From assembly GCA_019419645.1 (NCBI GenBank), contig DXZN01000002.1, positions 38,599 to 102,598 on the forward strand: 64,000 bases of DNA, read 5' to 3'. This DNA is from Collinsella sp. (GTDB lineage: Bacteria > Actinomycetota > Coriobacteriia > Coriobacteriales > Coriobacteriaceae). Position numbers and translations under genes: made by a program. This document shows positions 17,728 to 27,291 of the stretch, piece after piece (the stretch's first letter is position 1; every line of letters begins with the position of its first letter). Under the pieces are notes generated by a model. The model ran no database searches, was not told where the DNA came from, and saw only the letters and a program-made list of their open reading frames with translations.

Positions 17728-18036
17728 GGGCTTCTGATGGTCGCGGCGTCGGCAAACAAGCGCAAATTGGCGCCAGCGAACGGCCCTCAAACCTAAGTGA
17801 GTAGACTTTTTTGCAATAGCCAGGCACAGCCCGCATAGCGAAACATAAAACCGCAGGTAGAACCCTTGCGCAAAAGTCATGTGCTCGCAATATCGCAAAA
17901 AGTCTACTCACTTGGCTAGCGACTACACTAAACGGCTGGGCAGAACGCCCATTTCCTGCATTTTCTTGCCTGCGAACGCATCGATGCGACGCTACGCCAT
18001 AATAGTTGGCGGACAATCGCGAGAGAAAGCAAACAC
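17728..18036. other. Intergenic region holding 119-bp repeat copy 1
   Basis: About 309 bases between the trmB-like and helicase genes. The left part holds the 119-bp inverted-terminus repeat (17795-17913). The rest, before the helicase start, has no hairpin that I can see and must hold its promoter. Confidence 0.6.
17795..17913 (+). repeat. 119-bp palindromic-ended repeat A, copy 1
   Basis: Begins AAGTGAGTAGACTTTTTTGC and ends GCAAAAAGTCTACTCACTT, so the ends are inverted repeats of about 19 bases. A conserved CCGCAGGTA lies at offset 56. Two more copies of exactly the same length with the core at the same offset are at 30851-30969 and 32270-32388, all in the same orientation. MITE-like or a structured RNA/DNA element; no coding capacity. 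Confidence 0.88.
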
Positions 18037-20718
18037 ATGGCACAGACCACGACAGATATCGCCGCCAGCACCGTCCCCGGTGCCGGAGCCGCCAGTTCAT
18101 TCTCGGGCGGCACGGGAACCGAAGCCGAATTCGGCTCACTCGGTGCGCTCTCCCCCACCTGGTGGGAGCCCGAGGACGGCAGCGAGCCCGAACCGTGGCT
18201 CACGCCCGACCAGGCCTTCGAGCGCTTCTTTGAATGGACGAGCGATCGCGGTATTGAGCTGTGGGACCACCAGGAAGAGGCCCTCATGGATCTAGCCGCC
18301 GGCGATCACGTCATTCTGGGCACGCCGACCGGATCGGGCAAGTCGCTTGTCGCGCTGGGCATGCTCTTTATGGGCATGGCACAGGGCAAACGCTGCTATT
18401 ACACGGCCCCCATCAAGGCTCTGGTCAGCGAGAAGTTTTTCGACCTTGTGCAGGTGCTCGGCCGCGATAACGTCGGTATGATCACCGGCGACACGCATAT
18501 CAACACCAAGGCGCCCGTCATCTGCTGTACGGCAGAAATCCTCGCCAACGACGCACTACGCGAGGGCGAAGATGCCGATGTTGGCTGCGTCGCCATGGAC
18601 GAGTTCCACTACTTTGCCGACCCCGATCGCGGTTGGGCCTGGCAGGTGCCGCTGCTCACCCTGCCTCACACGCAATTCATGCTCATGAGCGCCACGCTCG
18701 GCGATGTCACTGCCATCGCCGCCTCACTCGAGGAGCACACCGGCGCTGCTTGCGACTTGGTCGTCGACGCCCCGCGTCCTGTTCCGCTGAGTTACGACTA
18801 TGTGACGACCTCCCTCGAGGGCACGGTCGAGCTCGCCATGCGCCGCGACGAGGCCCCACTCTATATCGTGCACTTTAGCCAGGATGCCGCACTTGCGACG
18901 GCACAGTCGCTCGCCAATTTTGGCATTGCCAACAAGGAGCAGCGCGAGGCCATCAAGGAGGCGGCCAAGGGCACGAGCTTCTCGACGGCCTTCGGCAAAA
19001 TCCTCAAGCGCTTGCTCGGATGCGGCGTCGGCGTGCACCATGCTGGCATGTTGCCGCGCTACCGCCTGCTGGTCGAGCGCTTGGCGCAGCAGGGCCTGCT
19101 ACCCGTCATCTGCGGCACCGATACGCTCGGCGTCGGTATCAACGTGCCCATCCACACCGTGGTGCTCACCGCGCTCACCAAGTTCGATGGCTATAAGATG
19201 CGTCGTCTGCGCGCCCGCGAGTTCCATCAGATTGCCGGTCGTGCCGGCCGCTCGGGCTTCGATACCGAGGGCATGGTCATCGCCGAGGCACCCGAGCACG
19301 AGATCGAGAATGCCAAGCTTATGGCCAAGGCGGGCGACGACCCCAAAAAGCTCCGCAAGATTAAAAAGAAGAAGGCCCCCGAGGGCTTTGTCACCTGGAA
19401 CAAGCAGACGTTCGAGCGCCTGATCGAGACGCAGCCCGAGACACTCAAGCCGCGCCTGCGCATCACGCACTCCATGGTGATTAGCGTGGTCGAGCAGGGT
19501 GGCGATGCCCGAGCCCGCGTACACGACCTCATCGAGACGAGCCTGCAGACCCCCGAGGAAAAGGCTAAGCTCGAGGTTCGTGCCGACGAGATCTTCGCCA
19601 CGCTCATCGATTCCGGCGTCGTCGTGCGCACCGAGGTGCCGCCCGCACCCGACGCTCCGGCTGACGCCGCGCCGGACATCGACTACGCACTGACGGTCGA
19701 CCTGCCCGAGGACTTTGCGCTCGACCAGCCGCTCTCGCCGTTTTTGCTTGCCGCGTTGGAGCTGCTCGATCCCGAGAGCGAGACCTATACCATGGACCTG
19801 ATCTCGATGGTCGAGGCAACGCTCGAGGATCCCAAGCAGGTGCTGCGCGCTCAGGAGCGCGCAGCGCGCGACCGCGCGATGGCCGAAATGAAGGCTGACG
19901 GCGTCGAATATGAGGAACGCCTGGAGCGCATCCAGGATGTCACCTACGAAAAACCGCTCGAGGACTTGCTCGACGCCGCCTTCGACAAGTACTGCCAGGA
20001 AGTGCCCTGGGCAAACGACTACCAGCTCTCTCCCAAAAGCGTCCTGCGCGATATGCTGGAAAGCGCGAGCGATTTTAAGGGTTACATTCAAAAGCTCGGC
20101 ATCGCCCGTTCCGAGGGCATTTTGCTGCGTTACCTGGCAGAGGCCTACCGTTCGCTCGACCGCACCGTGCCCATCGAGAAGCGCGACGAGCGTCTGCGCG
20201 ACATTATCTCGTGGCTCGGCTTTGTGGTGCGCTCGGTGGACTCGAGCCTGGTGGACGAGTGGGAGAACGCCGGCAACCCGGCAGCCCTCGATGCTGCGCC
20301 GCCGCAGGGCATCGACGAGGTCGTGGCGGACCGCCGCGGCTGCACGCTGTTGGTGCGCAACGCGCTCTTCCGCCGCGTGACCCTTGCCGCCCGCGAGCAC
20401 GTTCGCGACCTGGGCGAGCTCGACGACGACTGGGGCATGAGCGAGATCCGCTGGCAAAAAGCACTCGACGCTTACCACGAGCAGCACGAGGAAATCCTCA
20501 CCGACGGAGATGCCCGCAGCGCCGCGATGTTTTCCATCGACGAGTCCGACGAGAAGACCGCGCACGTATGGCACGTGCACCAGATCTTTGCTGACGAGGA
20601 TGGCGACCACGATTTTGGCATCATGGGCGATGTCGATCTGGACGCCACGCAAGACGGCGGCGAGGTAATCTTCAAGAACTACCGTGTCGGCTTTATCGAG
20701 GACCTGCTCGAGGACTAG
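18037..20718 (+). CDS. Ski2/Dob1-like DEAD/DEAH-box RNA helicase with DUF3516
   Basis: 893 residues. Superfamily 2 motifs: Walker A GTPTGSGKS (about 95-103), APIKALVSEKFF, DEFH (188-191), MSATLGD, HHAGMLPRYR, TDTLGVGINVPI and QIAGRAGRSG (from 398). The order and the HHAGMLP segment are those of Ski2/Mtr4-like RNA helicases. The C-terminal half (from about 480) corresponds to the DUF3516 region common in actinobacterial homologues. Likely role is RNA unwinding for turnover or processing. A strong hairpin terminator follows the stop codon. Confidence 0.9.
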   Translation: MAQTTTDIAASTVPGAGAASSFSGGTGTEAEFGSLGALSPTWWEPEDGSEPEPWLTPDQAFERFFEWTSDRGIELWDHQEEALMDLAAGDHVILGTPTGSGKSLVALGMLFMGMAQGKRCYYTAPIKALVSEKFFDLVQVLGRDNVGMITGDTHINTKAPVICCTAEILANDALREGEDADVGCVAMDEFHYFADPDRGWAWQVPLLTLPHTQFMLMSATLGDVTAIAASLEEHTGAACDLVVDAPRPVPLSYDYVTTSLEGTVELAMRRDEAPLYIVHFSQDAALATAQSLANFGIANKEQREAIKEAAKGTSFSTAFGKILKRLLGCGVGVHHAGMLPRYRLLVERLAQQGLLPVICGTDTLGVGINVPIHTVVLTALTKFDGYKMRRLRAREFHQIAGRAGRSGFDTEGMVIAEAPEHEIENAKLMAKAGDDPKKLRKIKKKKAPEGFVTWNKQTFERLIETQPETLKPRLRITHSMVISVVEQGGDARARVHDLIETSLQTPEEKAKLEVRADEIFATLIDSGVVVRTEVPPAPDAPADAAPDIDYALTVDLPEDFALDQPLSPFLLAALELLDPESETYTMDLISMVEATLEDPKQVLRAQERAARDRAMAEMKADGVEYEERLERIQDVTYEKPLEDLLDAAFDKYCQEVPWANDYQLSPKSVLRDMLESASDFKGYIQKLGIARSEGILLRYLAEAYRSLDRTVPIEKRDERLRDIISWLGFVVRSVDSSLVDEWENAGNPAALDAAPPQGIDEVVADRRGCTLLVRNALFRRVTLAAREHVRDLGELDDDWGMSEIRWQKALDAYHEQHEEILTDGDARSAAMFSIDESDEKTAHVWHVHQIFADEDGDHDFGIMGDVDLDATQDGGEVIFKNYRVGFIEDLLED

Positions 20719-20738
20719 CCGGGCGCAATGGGACGAAA

Positions 20739-20782
20739 CAAAGCGGGGTCGCTGGCAACATCGCCAGCGGCCCCGCTTTTTG
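20739..20782. terminator. Bidirectional hairpin terminator
   Basis: AAAGCGGGGTCGCTGGC pairs with GCCAGCGGCCCCGCTTTTT (20741-20781), giving a long G+C-rich stem with A and T runs on its two sides. It separates the converging helicase and DUF2130 genes and can serve both. Confidence 0.88.
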
Positions 20783-20798
20783 CGCGATACGCTATCCC

Positions 20799-22556
20799 CT
20801 ACTCGGCATCCTCGACCTCATACGAATCCGCCTCGGCTGGCTCATCGTTCGTCTCTGTCGCGGCCCCGCGCGCCTCGTCAAACGCTGCTTTCATGGTCTT
20901 GTTGCCCCACGTGAGCTTGCGAATGGTAAGATCGTCGGCTTTCTTGTTGGCAAGGCGCAGATTGTTCTCGGAGGACAGCAACGCCTCCTTGGTTTTCTGC
21001 AGATGGCTAATCGTCTTGTCGATCTCATCGATTGCCGTTTGGAACTTGCGGCTCGCGATCTCGTAGTTGCGGCCGAAATCGTTCTTGAACTTCTCCATCT
21101 TGGCTTCGAAGTTCGTGACATCGATATTCTGCTGCTTGTACTCCGCCAGCTCCTGCTTATAGCGAAGCGAACCCATGGCGGCATTGCGTAGCAGCGTAAT
21201 GATGGGAATGAAGAACTGCGGGCGGATCACATACATCTTCTCGTAGCGATAGCTCACGTCCACGATTCCCGCGTTGTAAAGCTCGCTCTCGGGCTCGAGC
21301 AGCGTGCAGAGCACCGCGTACTCACAGCCTTTCTGGCGACGATCGTGATCGAGTTTCTTAAAGAAGTCCTCGTTTTTATGCTTGGTCGCGGTCTCGTCGT
21401 TCTCGTTTTTCATCTCGAACATAATCGAAATGACCTCGTTGCCGCTCGCGTCGCGCTCACGGAAAATGAAGTCTCCCTTGGTGCCCTCGGATGCATCGTT
21501 ATCTTTCTCGAAGTACGCATTGGGAAACGCCGTCATGCGCAGACGGTTAAACTCGGTCTCGCAGTGCTGCTCGAGCGACTCGCCCACCATCTTGGTGGAC
21601 AGGCGAACCTTCATGTCCTTAAGGCGCTCAATCTCTTCATCCTTGTAGCGAATCAGGTCATCGCTCGCGCGCTTGGCCTGCGCAAGCTCGAGCTCGTGTG
21701 CCGCCTTGGCTTGCTCCTCGCGAGAATCGCGCACCGCCAGCTCGCTCGTCAGTTTGGCACGTGCCTCATCGCGCTCTCGCTCCGCCGCGGCGACCGCCTC
21801 TGACAGGTTCATTTTTGCCATCAGTTCCTGCTCGCGCAGCTGGGCACGCAGGCCCTCGGCCTCTTGCTCGGACTGAGCCTTTGCGGCGGAAAACTTCTCT
21901 TGCACCTTCGCGCGATAGTCAGTAAGCGCGCGCTCGGCCTCGCTGCGAGCGGCATCGAGCTCACGCTGCGACTCTGCCGCGGCAGCGGCAAGCGCCATCT
22001 CCTGGGCCTTGTCCGCCGCGGCGATCCTGGCCTGCAGCTCGGCAATCTGAGCGTCGCGCGCGGACAGGTCGTTTTGAGCAGCATTGCGTGCCGCCGCCTC
22101 GGCAAGCCTGGCTTCATCATCTTTGCGCTCCAACTGCGCACGTAAATTGTCGATCTCGCGCTGAAGCTCGGCATTCTCCTTTTGAGCATCGGAACGAGCC
22201 TCAACCGCCGCGCGCTGACTTGCACTCTCGCGCTCTGCGGCAGCGCCTTCGAGCTTGGCGCGCAGCTCGGCAAGCTCAGCGTCGCGCTTGGCAACCTCTT
22301 GTGCCAGCTGCTGAGCTGCAGCGTTCTTCTGCTCGACAAGCTGAGCGTCGCGCTGAGACTCTGCCTTTTGCAAAGCAGCCGTCGAGCGCGAGCGCTCAAG
22401 CTCCAGTGCCTGCTCGCCCTCGCGCTGGACCGCCTTCACGCGCTCGTCCAGGTCGCGCGAGAACTCGGCATCGCGCACCTGCTTGACGATATCCGCATAA
22501 CCGGACGCATCGACCTTAAAAACTTCGCCGCAATGCGGGCACTTGATCTCGTTCAT
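20799..22556 (-). CDS. DUF2130 coiled-coil protein
   Basis: 585 residues with GAGGAG before the ATG. An N-terminal CPHC pair (residues 6 and 9) suggests half of a zinc ribbon. Residues about 20-315 form a long Ala/Glu/Gln/Arg/Lys coiled coil, followed by the conserved globular part ([22 protein letters not shown], then [10 protein letters not shown] and FEMKNE) that defines DUF2130. This region has the acidic and Lys residues of a nuclease-like fold, but no activity is established for the family. It ends in an acidic tail. No operon partners. Confidence 0.88.
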   Translation of the reverse strand: MNEIKCPHCGEVFKVDASGYADIVKQVRDAEFSRDLDERVKAVQREGEQALELERSRSTAALQKAESQRDAQLVEQKNAAAQQLAQEVAKRDAELAELRAKLEGAAAERESASQRAAVEARSDAQKENAELQREIDNLRAQLERKDDEARLAEAAARNAAQNDLSARDAQIAELQARIAAADKAQEMALAAAAAESQRELDAARSEAERALTDYRAKVQEKFSAAKAQSEQEAEGLRAQLREQELMAKMNLSEAVAAAERERDEARAKLTSELAVRDSREEQAKAAHELELAQAKRASDDLIRYKDEEIERLKDMKVRLSTKMVGESLEQHCETEFNRLRMTAFPNAYFEKDNDASEGTKGDFIFRERDASGNEVISIMFEMKNENDETATKHKNEDFFKKLDHDRRQKGCEYAVLCTLLEPESELYNAGIVDVSYRYEKMYVIRPQFFIPIITLLRNAAMGSLRYKQELAEYKQQNIDVTNFEAKMEKFKNDFGRNYEIASRKFQTAIDEIDKTISHLQKTKEALLSSENNLRLANKKADDLTIRKLTWGNKTMKAAFDEARGAATETNDEPAEADSYEVEDAE

Positions 22557-22614
22557 GGCAGCTCCTCGATGGACGCAAATTTCAACCGCCTACACTCTAC
22601 CGCGCAGCACGGAC

Positions 22615-22649
22615 AAAAAAGGCGCCGCCGCCATAATGGCAACGGCGCC
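22615..22649 (-). terminator. Rho-independent terminator after the ChbG-like gene
   Basis: On the minus strand GGCGCCGTTGCC / GGCGGCGGCGCC forms a stem followed by TTTTTT. It lies downstream of the deacetylase stop codon and ends the licT-PTS-deacetylase unit. Confidence 0.85.
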
Positions 22650-22654
22650 AGATC

Positions 22655-22685
22655 CACCACAAAGGCGACTGTCCCCTTTGTGGTG
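22655..22685. repeat. Palindrome with GGGGACA core
   Basis: CACCACAAAGG and CCTTTGTGGTG are perfect 11-base arms around GCGACTGTCC (GGACAGTCGC on the minus strand). It lies just before the terminator at 22615. The GGGACA core is shared with the hairpins at 8537, 23482, 35655 and 57727, so it appears to belong to a loosely related group of small intergenic palindromes. Confidence 0.75.
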
Positions 22686-22695
22686 ACTTGGGTCC

Positions 22696-23460
22696 TTACA
22701 GGTCGCGGTAGTCGATCAGGCGAAGATCAGGTTGAGACTCAAGCCAAGTGCGAAGCTCGGGGTCGATCAGCGCATCGACTTCCTTGGTGCGGTCGGTAGT
22801 GAGCGAGCTGTTCTCCAGGATAAAACGATCGAGATAGCCCGGATGGCACACAAAGACGACCGTCTCGCCGTCCACCATCTCGCGAACCGTCTGCATGATT
22901 GCCTCTTTGGGCTCGTAGCCCGGCTCCATCGAGCGCATCACCATGCGCAGATCAGTATCTCCGCAATGCACCACAGCCGCGGGGTCGAAGCTCGCCTTTT
23001 GCTCCTTAAGGCCCAGCTCCTGAGCAACCGCCGAGATCGCCCGGTTAAGGTTTTTGCTCATGACGGCATGGGCCTCAAAGTAATCGGGCTCGCGGCCCAC
23101 GATCTCGACAAAGCGGTCATGCTGCGCGCGGATCTCGATGCAGGCCTCGTCGAAGTCTATCAACTCCTCGCCGCGCTTAAAATGATCGCGGAAGGTACGG
23201 CTGCTATGGAACTCGCCGTTCTCGTTGAGCATGCTCGGAATGAGCGCCGGGTCGGCACACGGCTTGCCCAGGCACACGTTGGTGTGCTGACCCACCGCAA
23301 TGCCGACATCCGCCACGAGCGACCAGCCACGCTCGGCCTCGGGCATATTGGGCATAAGTCCCGCCGAGCGCACCAGGCCCTCATTGATACTGCGGGCAAT
23401 CCCCAGGTTAACGGCATACGAATAACCGATATCGTCGGCACGAATGAGCAATTGCTTCAT
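22696..23460 (-). CDS. ChbG/YdjC-family carbohydrate deacetylase
   Basis: 254 residues from the ATG at 23460; an earlier in-frame ATG at 23472 is possible but the GGGGGT before 23460 fits better. The start LLIRADDIGYS, then HTNV and YFEAHAVM supply the Asp and His metal ligands of the ChbG/YdjC fold. ChbG removes one acetyl group from chitooligosaccharides. It is the last gene of a unit with a beta-glucoside-type PTS and LicT, so a phosphorylated acetylamino-disaccharide is a reasonable but unproven substrate. Confidence 0.85.
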   Translation of the reverse strand: MKQLLIRADDIGYSYAVNLGIARSINEGLVRSAGLMPNMPEAERGWSLVADVGIAVGQHTNVCLGKPCADPALIPSMLNENGEFHSSRTFRDHFKRGEELIDFDEACIEIRAQHDRFVEIVGREPDYFEAHAVMSKNLNRAISAVAQELGLKEQKASFDPAAVVHCGDTDLRMVMRSMEPGYEPKEAIMQTVREMVDGETVVFVCHPGYLDRFILENSSLTTDRTKEVDALIDPELRTWLESQPDLRLIDYRDL

Positions 23461-23481
23461 ATTGACCCCCATCTACGGAAA

Positions 23482-23510
23482 GGGACACTTGAAGCGCAGC
23501 CAAGTGCCCC
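23482..23510. terminator. Intergenic hairpin between PTS and deacetylase genes
   Basis: GGGACACTTG and CAAGTGCCCC pair around AAGCGCAGC. Without a T run on the minus strand it is more likely an attenuating or RNA-stabilising hairpin than a full terminator, letting some transcripts continue into the deacetylase gene. Confidence 0.55.
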
Positions 23511-23537
23511 AGATAATTGTCCTACCGAACGGATGCT

Positions 23538-24986
23538 TTAGGCTTTGGCGGCAGCAGCGTCTTCGTCGAGCTGCTCCTTGGTAAAGCCAAAGAAGTAGGC
23601 GATGGCAGCGGCGGCAACAAATGCAGTGCCCGATGCAACGCAGCCCCATACGAGATTAGCAGTTCCGCCTGCAACATAACCTGTAATACCAAGGATATTA
23701 GTTGCGCCCAAAACATACGTGGTCACATTAGTGAGAGCCGCGATCAGGCCGCCGATAGCGCCGCCCGCGACCATGGCACCCAGGCAGCGAGTATACTTAA
23801 AGCCGCAGCCATACAGCGCGGGCTCCGTCACGCCACCGACAATGCCGGAGAGCAAGAAACCAAGCATAGCGCCCTTTTCGTCGACCTCCTTAAGGCGCAG
23901 GAAGGCACCGAAGGCCATGCCCCACGTGGCGAACTGAGCGATAGCACCCGCGACCATAACGCAGGAGTCAGACCCTGAGGTGAGCACCTGCACAATGCCG
24001 AGGGCAATCAGAACCTGGTGCATACCGGTCATAACCAGGAACTCCCAAAGCGCAGCAATGGCGACGAGGGAGAGGATCGTGACGATGCCGCCAGCGTTTC
24101 CGAGGCCGAACATAAAGTTGCCGACCAGGTCGCCCAGAATGGAACCAATCGGAGCTAGGGCGCACAGGGAAACGGGGGTCATCACAGCCATGGTGCACAC
24201 GGGCACAAACACCGTGGAGAGCATGTCGGGGATGATCTTCTTCATGAACTTCTCGACGACCATCAGCACCGGCATAGACAGCAGCATGGGGAGCACGGTC
24301 GCAGAATAGTTGTTCAGCTGAGCCGGGAGCACGCCGTAAACCATCGTGGTCGTAGCACCCGAATCCGCCGCAGCGTTGACCAGCGTCATGAACTCAGGGG
24401 CAATGAGCACGCCGCCGAGCATCATGCCGAGCGGCTGGCTGCAGCCGAGCTGCTTTGCGGCAGCCCAACCCAGATAAACAGGGAGGAAATAATAGCCTGC
24501 GTTGTAAATCCAGTTGTAGAAGAAGTTGTAGATGTCGGAATCAGCAGACCAGATACCGAGCATGCCGTCGCCGCAAAGTACGGCAAGTGTGCGGAACATG
24601 GCGGCGCCCATGATAATGGGGATCGTCATGCACATTGTCTTGGACAGGTAGTTAAGGGCCTTCTTGCCTGCAGTCTTGACCGTCAGTGGCTCCTTGATGC
24701 CGTCATCGAGGTTCTCGTCAATGGAGCCTTCGCCCTTGACGCCCAGCGCAATGGCGGCGTCATAGACCTTCGGCACGTTCTGGCCAATGATGACCTGATA
24801 CTGGCCGCCAGACCACTGTGCACCCAGCACGCCCTTGATCTTCTTTACTTCATCGTCATTGGGAATGGACTGATCCTTGAGGTTCAGACGCAGGCGGGTC
24901 ATGCAGTGCGTCGCGTTCGTCACATTGGAGGCGCCGCCGACGGCAGCAAGCACGTCCTCGGCAATCTTCTTGTTATCGACAGCCAT
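23538..24986 (-). CDS. PTS transporter EIIBC, beta-glucoside/trehalose type, no IIA domain
   Basis: 482 residues from the ATG at 24986 (AGAAGGGA upstream; the frame runs back to a TTG at 25007). Residues 1-85 form the IIB domain with the phosphorylated cysteine C28 in NATHCMTRLRL. After a linker the IIC membrane domain (about 105-465) has about ten hydrophobic segments and the GGVTEPALYGCGFKY loop of the glucoside family. The IIA domain found at the C-terminus of many BglP proteins is missing, so phosphate must come from a IIA encoded elsewhere. Controlled by the upstream LicT-type attenuator. Confidence 0.92.
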   Translation of the reverse strand: MAVDNKKIAEDVLAAVGGASNVTNATHCMTRLRLNLKDQSIPNDDEVKKIKGVLGAQWSGGQYQVIIGQNVPKVYDAAIALGVKGEGSIDENLDDGIKEPLTVKTAGKKALNYLSKTMCMTIPIIMGAAMFRTLAVLCGDGMLGIWSADSDIYNFFYNWIYNAGYYFLPVYLGWAAAKQLGCSQPLGMMLGGVLIAPEFMTLVNAAADSGATTTMVYGVLPAQLNNYSATVLPMLLSMPVLMVVEKFMKKIIPDMLSTVFVPVCTMAVMTPVSLCALAPIGSILGDLVGNFMFGLGNAGGIVTILSLVAIAALWEFLVMTGMHQVLIALGIVQVLTSGSDSCVMVAGAIAQFATWGMAFGAFLRLKEVDEKGAMLGFLLSGIVGGVTEPALYGCGFKYTRCLGAMVAGGAIGGLIAALTNVTTYVLGATNILGITGYVAGGTANLVWGCVASGTAFVAAAAIAYFFGFTKEQLDEDAAAAKA

Positions 24987-25124
24987 GTCGAATCCCTTCT
25001 CTTCCAACTAAAGGCCGTGGGACTTCACGGCACCAAGACGCACAATTCCGCTCGCGCCTGCGCAGCGCGCGACATCAGTTGGCAAGAGATTGATTTGCAT
25101 GTGATTCCCGGGTGGATCGACATG

Positions 25125-25216
25125 AAAAAGCCCCGCGCACAACCGACAGAGACCCAATTATGGCCTCGGCAGAATCGGTAGTGCCTCTCGGAGCTGCGCC
25201 GTGAGTAACACCCAAC
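25125..25216 (-). promoter_or_regulatory. BglG/LicT-type antiterminator target (RAT) with overlapping terminator
   Basis: On the minus strand GGGTGTTACT...GCAG...GAGAGGC (25183-25215) resembles the RAT hairpin bound by BglG/SacY/LicT proteins. Its AGCTCCG can instead pair with CGGGGCT at 25129-25135, which is followed by TTTTTC: a terminator whose left arm lies inside the RAT, the standard mutually exclusive design. It lies between licT and the PTS gene. Confidence 0.7.
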
Positions 25217-25325
25217 ACACGGCGAGTATATGCGGCAGATGCGTTCGTTGCGGCTCAGATTACCGACGAACGGTAGCAAACGACCCGCGAACGGTCGCCA
25301 TGACGGAAAGGAAATACCAGAGAGC

Positions 25326-26162
25326 CTATTTATCCGAGTGGACAGAAGTCACGCGATTCACATGCATGATCAGATAGACGAGCTCCTCTTGGGCCAATGG
25401 CTCGCCAAAGGTCTCTTGAATCAGATCGTCGACACGGTGAGCGCAACGCGATGCCGCCGGATACTGCTCCACGAGCACGTCGTAAAGACCGGAGTTCTCG
25501 GTATCGATCGGCTCTTTCTTTGCCACGCGGTCGAGCAGATAGCGCACATGAGTGGCAAAGCGGGCAAAGGCGAACGACGAGCGATCGACCGTCACACCCA
25601 ACTCTTCTTGAATAATCGCGACCGTCATATCGAGCAGTCGCTCCTCGTGCTGCTCGGCAAGCACGCGCCGCTCGCTCGGCTTAACCGATGCGTTGACAAT
25701 CGACATGGCAATGCCCGCGGCCTCGCTTCGGGGCATACGCACACGGAAGCTTTTCTGGATGCCGCGAACAGCCAGCTCGCCCAAGCGGTATTCGATGGGA
25801 TGCAGCTGCTCCAGATCGCGCTCGAGCGGCAACGACACCACCATGTGTTCGCGGGCGCGCTTAATGGCAAACTGGATATGGTCCGCCAGTGTAATGGGGA
25901 GGTTAGGGCTCAATTCGTACGAAAGCTGTCCGGTTGCGATATCAGCCAGCTGAGCAGAAAACTCCAGCACCTCGGGGTCGACCTCATCAATAAACGCCAG
26001 GTACTTTGAATCAATGCCGTAAAAGGTACGCGTGATGACATCCAGGTCGACCTCATGCGGCATATCGCCAAAGCCGATACCGCGACCCAGCGCGATAAGC
26101 TGACGCCCCGCGCCGTCTTCGCAGATGGCAGCGTTATGGTTAATGCGCTGGATAGCCCTCAT
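25326..26162 (-). CDS. licT: BglG/LicT-family transcription antiterminator
   Basis: 278 residues, normal for the family, from the ATG at 26162 (AGGAG upstream). The N-terminal RNA-binding domain reads MRAIQRINHNAAICEDGAGRQLIALGRGIGFG. Two PTS regulation domains follow, with candidate phosphorylated histidines in ADHIQFAIKRA and LHPIEYRLGE (PRD1) and in THVRYLL and IMHVNRV (PRD2). When sugar is transported, such proteins bind the RAT hairpin and let transcription proceed; the matching RAT is just downstream, before the PTS gene. Confidence 0.92.
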   Translation of the reverse strand: MRAIQRINHNAAICEDGAGRQLIALGRGIGFGDMPHEVDLDVITRTFYGIDSKYLAFIDEVDPEVLEFSAQLADIATGQLSYELSPNLPITLADHIQFAIKRAREHMVVSLPLERDLEQLHPIEYRLGELAVRGIQKSFRVRMPRSEAAGIAMSIVNASVKPSERRVLAEQHEERLLDMTVAIIQEELGVTVDRSSFAFARFATHVRYLLDRVAKKEPIDTENSGLYDVLVEQYPAASRCAHRVDDLIQETFGEPLAQEELVYLIMHVNRVTSVHSDK

Positions 26163-26235
26163 GGATTCATCGCTCCTACTGAAACGCGCCGCACAGACCA
26201 TACGCGCGGCGCGTTCATTCTACCTGCACTTACAG

Positions 26236-26781
26236 CTACAGTCCAAAGAAGCCTAGGATTTGGTCACGGCTTACGGGCTTGTAGTTGTTGGCATCGAGGC
26301 CAACGTCGTAGCGCAGAACCGGGCGCTCGCGATCGCGGTTGCGCGCGTTGGTGCGGTCTCCCCTGCTGTGGATATGCCCGTGCAACATGATGGCGCCACG
26401 CGCCTTGCCGTTCCAGCTGAGCATGGGGTAATGGCTCATTACCAGGCGATGGCCCTTCGCGTAACCGGGGGCGACCTCCAGATAATCGCGCACCTCATCC
26501 CAAATGTGCGGCACGTCTGGATCTTCCCAGTCGCCGTCATGGTTACCGCGGATGAGCGTTACGTTCTGACATTCGATGCGCTCGCGCAGGCGCACCGCCT
26601 CCGCCAGGGGCAAACGATAGGTAAAGTCTCCCAAGATATAGAGGCGGTCGTCCACAGCCACGCACTCATTGATGGCATCGATGACCTTGCGGTTCATCTC
26701 CTCGACCGAATCAAACGGTCGATCCATGTCGTGCAAGATATTCGTATCGCCCAGGTGCAGGTCGGCGGTAAACCACATCAT
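26236..26781 (-). CDS. Metallophosphoesterase
   Basis: 181 residues if started at 26781 (AGGA upstream); an ATG 15 bases earlier is also possible. Motifs of the calcineurin-like phosphoesterase fold are complete: WFTADLHLG (Asp7, His9), GDFTYR, RGNHDGD, MSHYP and HGHIHSR. These bind two metal ions. The protein is of the small single-domain type often found near phage or RNA-repair genes, but nothing here fixes its substrate. Confidence 0.87.
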   Translation of the reverse strand: MMWFTADLHLGDTNILHDMDRPFDSVEEMNRKVIDAINECVAVDDRLYILGDFTYRLPLAEAVRLRERIECQNVTLIRGNHDGDWEDPDVPHIWDEVRDYLEVAPGYAKGHRLVMSHYPMLSWNGKARGAIMLHGHIHSRGDRTNARNRDRERPVLRYDVGLDANNYKPVSRDQILGFFGL

Positions 26782-26847
26782 CGTCTCTGTCCTCATTTCG
26801 CAACGCGTATAAGACCTGTTTAGTATACAGACGCGGCGATGAGACAG

Positions 26848-27039
26848 TCACCCAAAGAGCCCGCCGAACAGACCTCGGCGACGCTTGTCCTGCTTTTTCG
26901 AAGCGTCATCCCGCGTCTTCTTGCCCTGCCGCTTCTTACGGTCCTGCTCCAACTCATCGTCATCGAGTAGCATATCCCACTCAAACGGATCGTCTGTCAG
27001 ATCGAACAGGTCATCGTCATCAAACACGTGCGCCTCCAT
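26848..27039 (-). CDS. Small charged protein, unknown
   Basis: 63 residues: an acidic first half (HVFDDDDLFDLTDDPFEWDM) and a strongly basic second half (KKRQGKKTRDDASKKQDKRRR) ending GLFGGLFG. The charge separation is unlike a random frame, and no other gene covers the region. No family known to me. It could be a small RNA- or membrane-associated protein. Confidence 0.5.
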   Translation of the reverse strand: MEAHVFDDDDLFDLTDDPFEWDMLLDDDELEQDRKKRQGKKTRDDASKKQDKRRRGLFGGLFG

Positions 27040-27291
27040 TACCGATTAGCGAGCATCCACAACGTAGTTGAGAAGTCTACGGGCCCGTGCGGACACAAAT
27101 TCATCCTGTCTGCGTCTTTCAATCGTTTGCCGCAACGCTTGCGCAACGGAACGCTTGCAGATAAGATGGGAACACGGATGGCACCCGTGGCAGCGGGTCT
27201 TGCCAACTCCGATACACGTTTTCATCGTGAGAAATGGCCGTCTTCGCTTACGCGGGGGCGGCCACTTTGTTTATCCCTATGTCATCTGATT
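27040..27291. other. Intergenic region with weak hairpin
   Basis: About 252 bases. TGGCCGTC...GGGCGGCCA (27233-27263) forms a hairpin that could end the aldehyde dehydrogenase transcript on the minus strand. Nothing else supported. Confidence 0.4.

Noticed and set aside
19099..20652. Minus-strand frame of 517 codons
   Set aside because: Antisense shadow of the DUF3516 helicase; no conserved segments.
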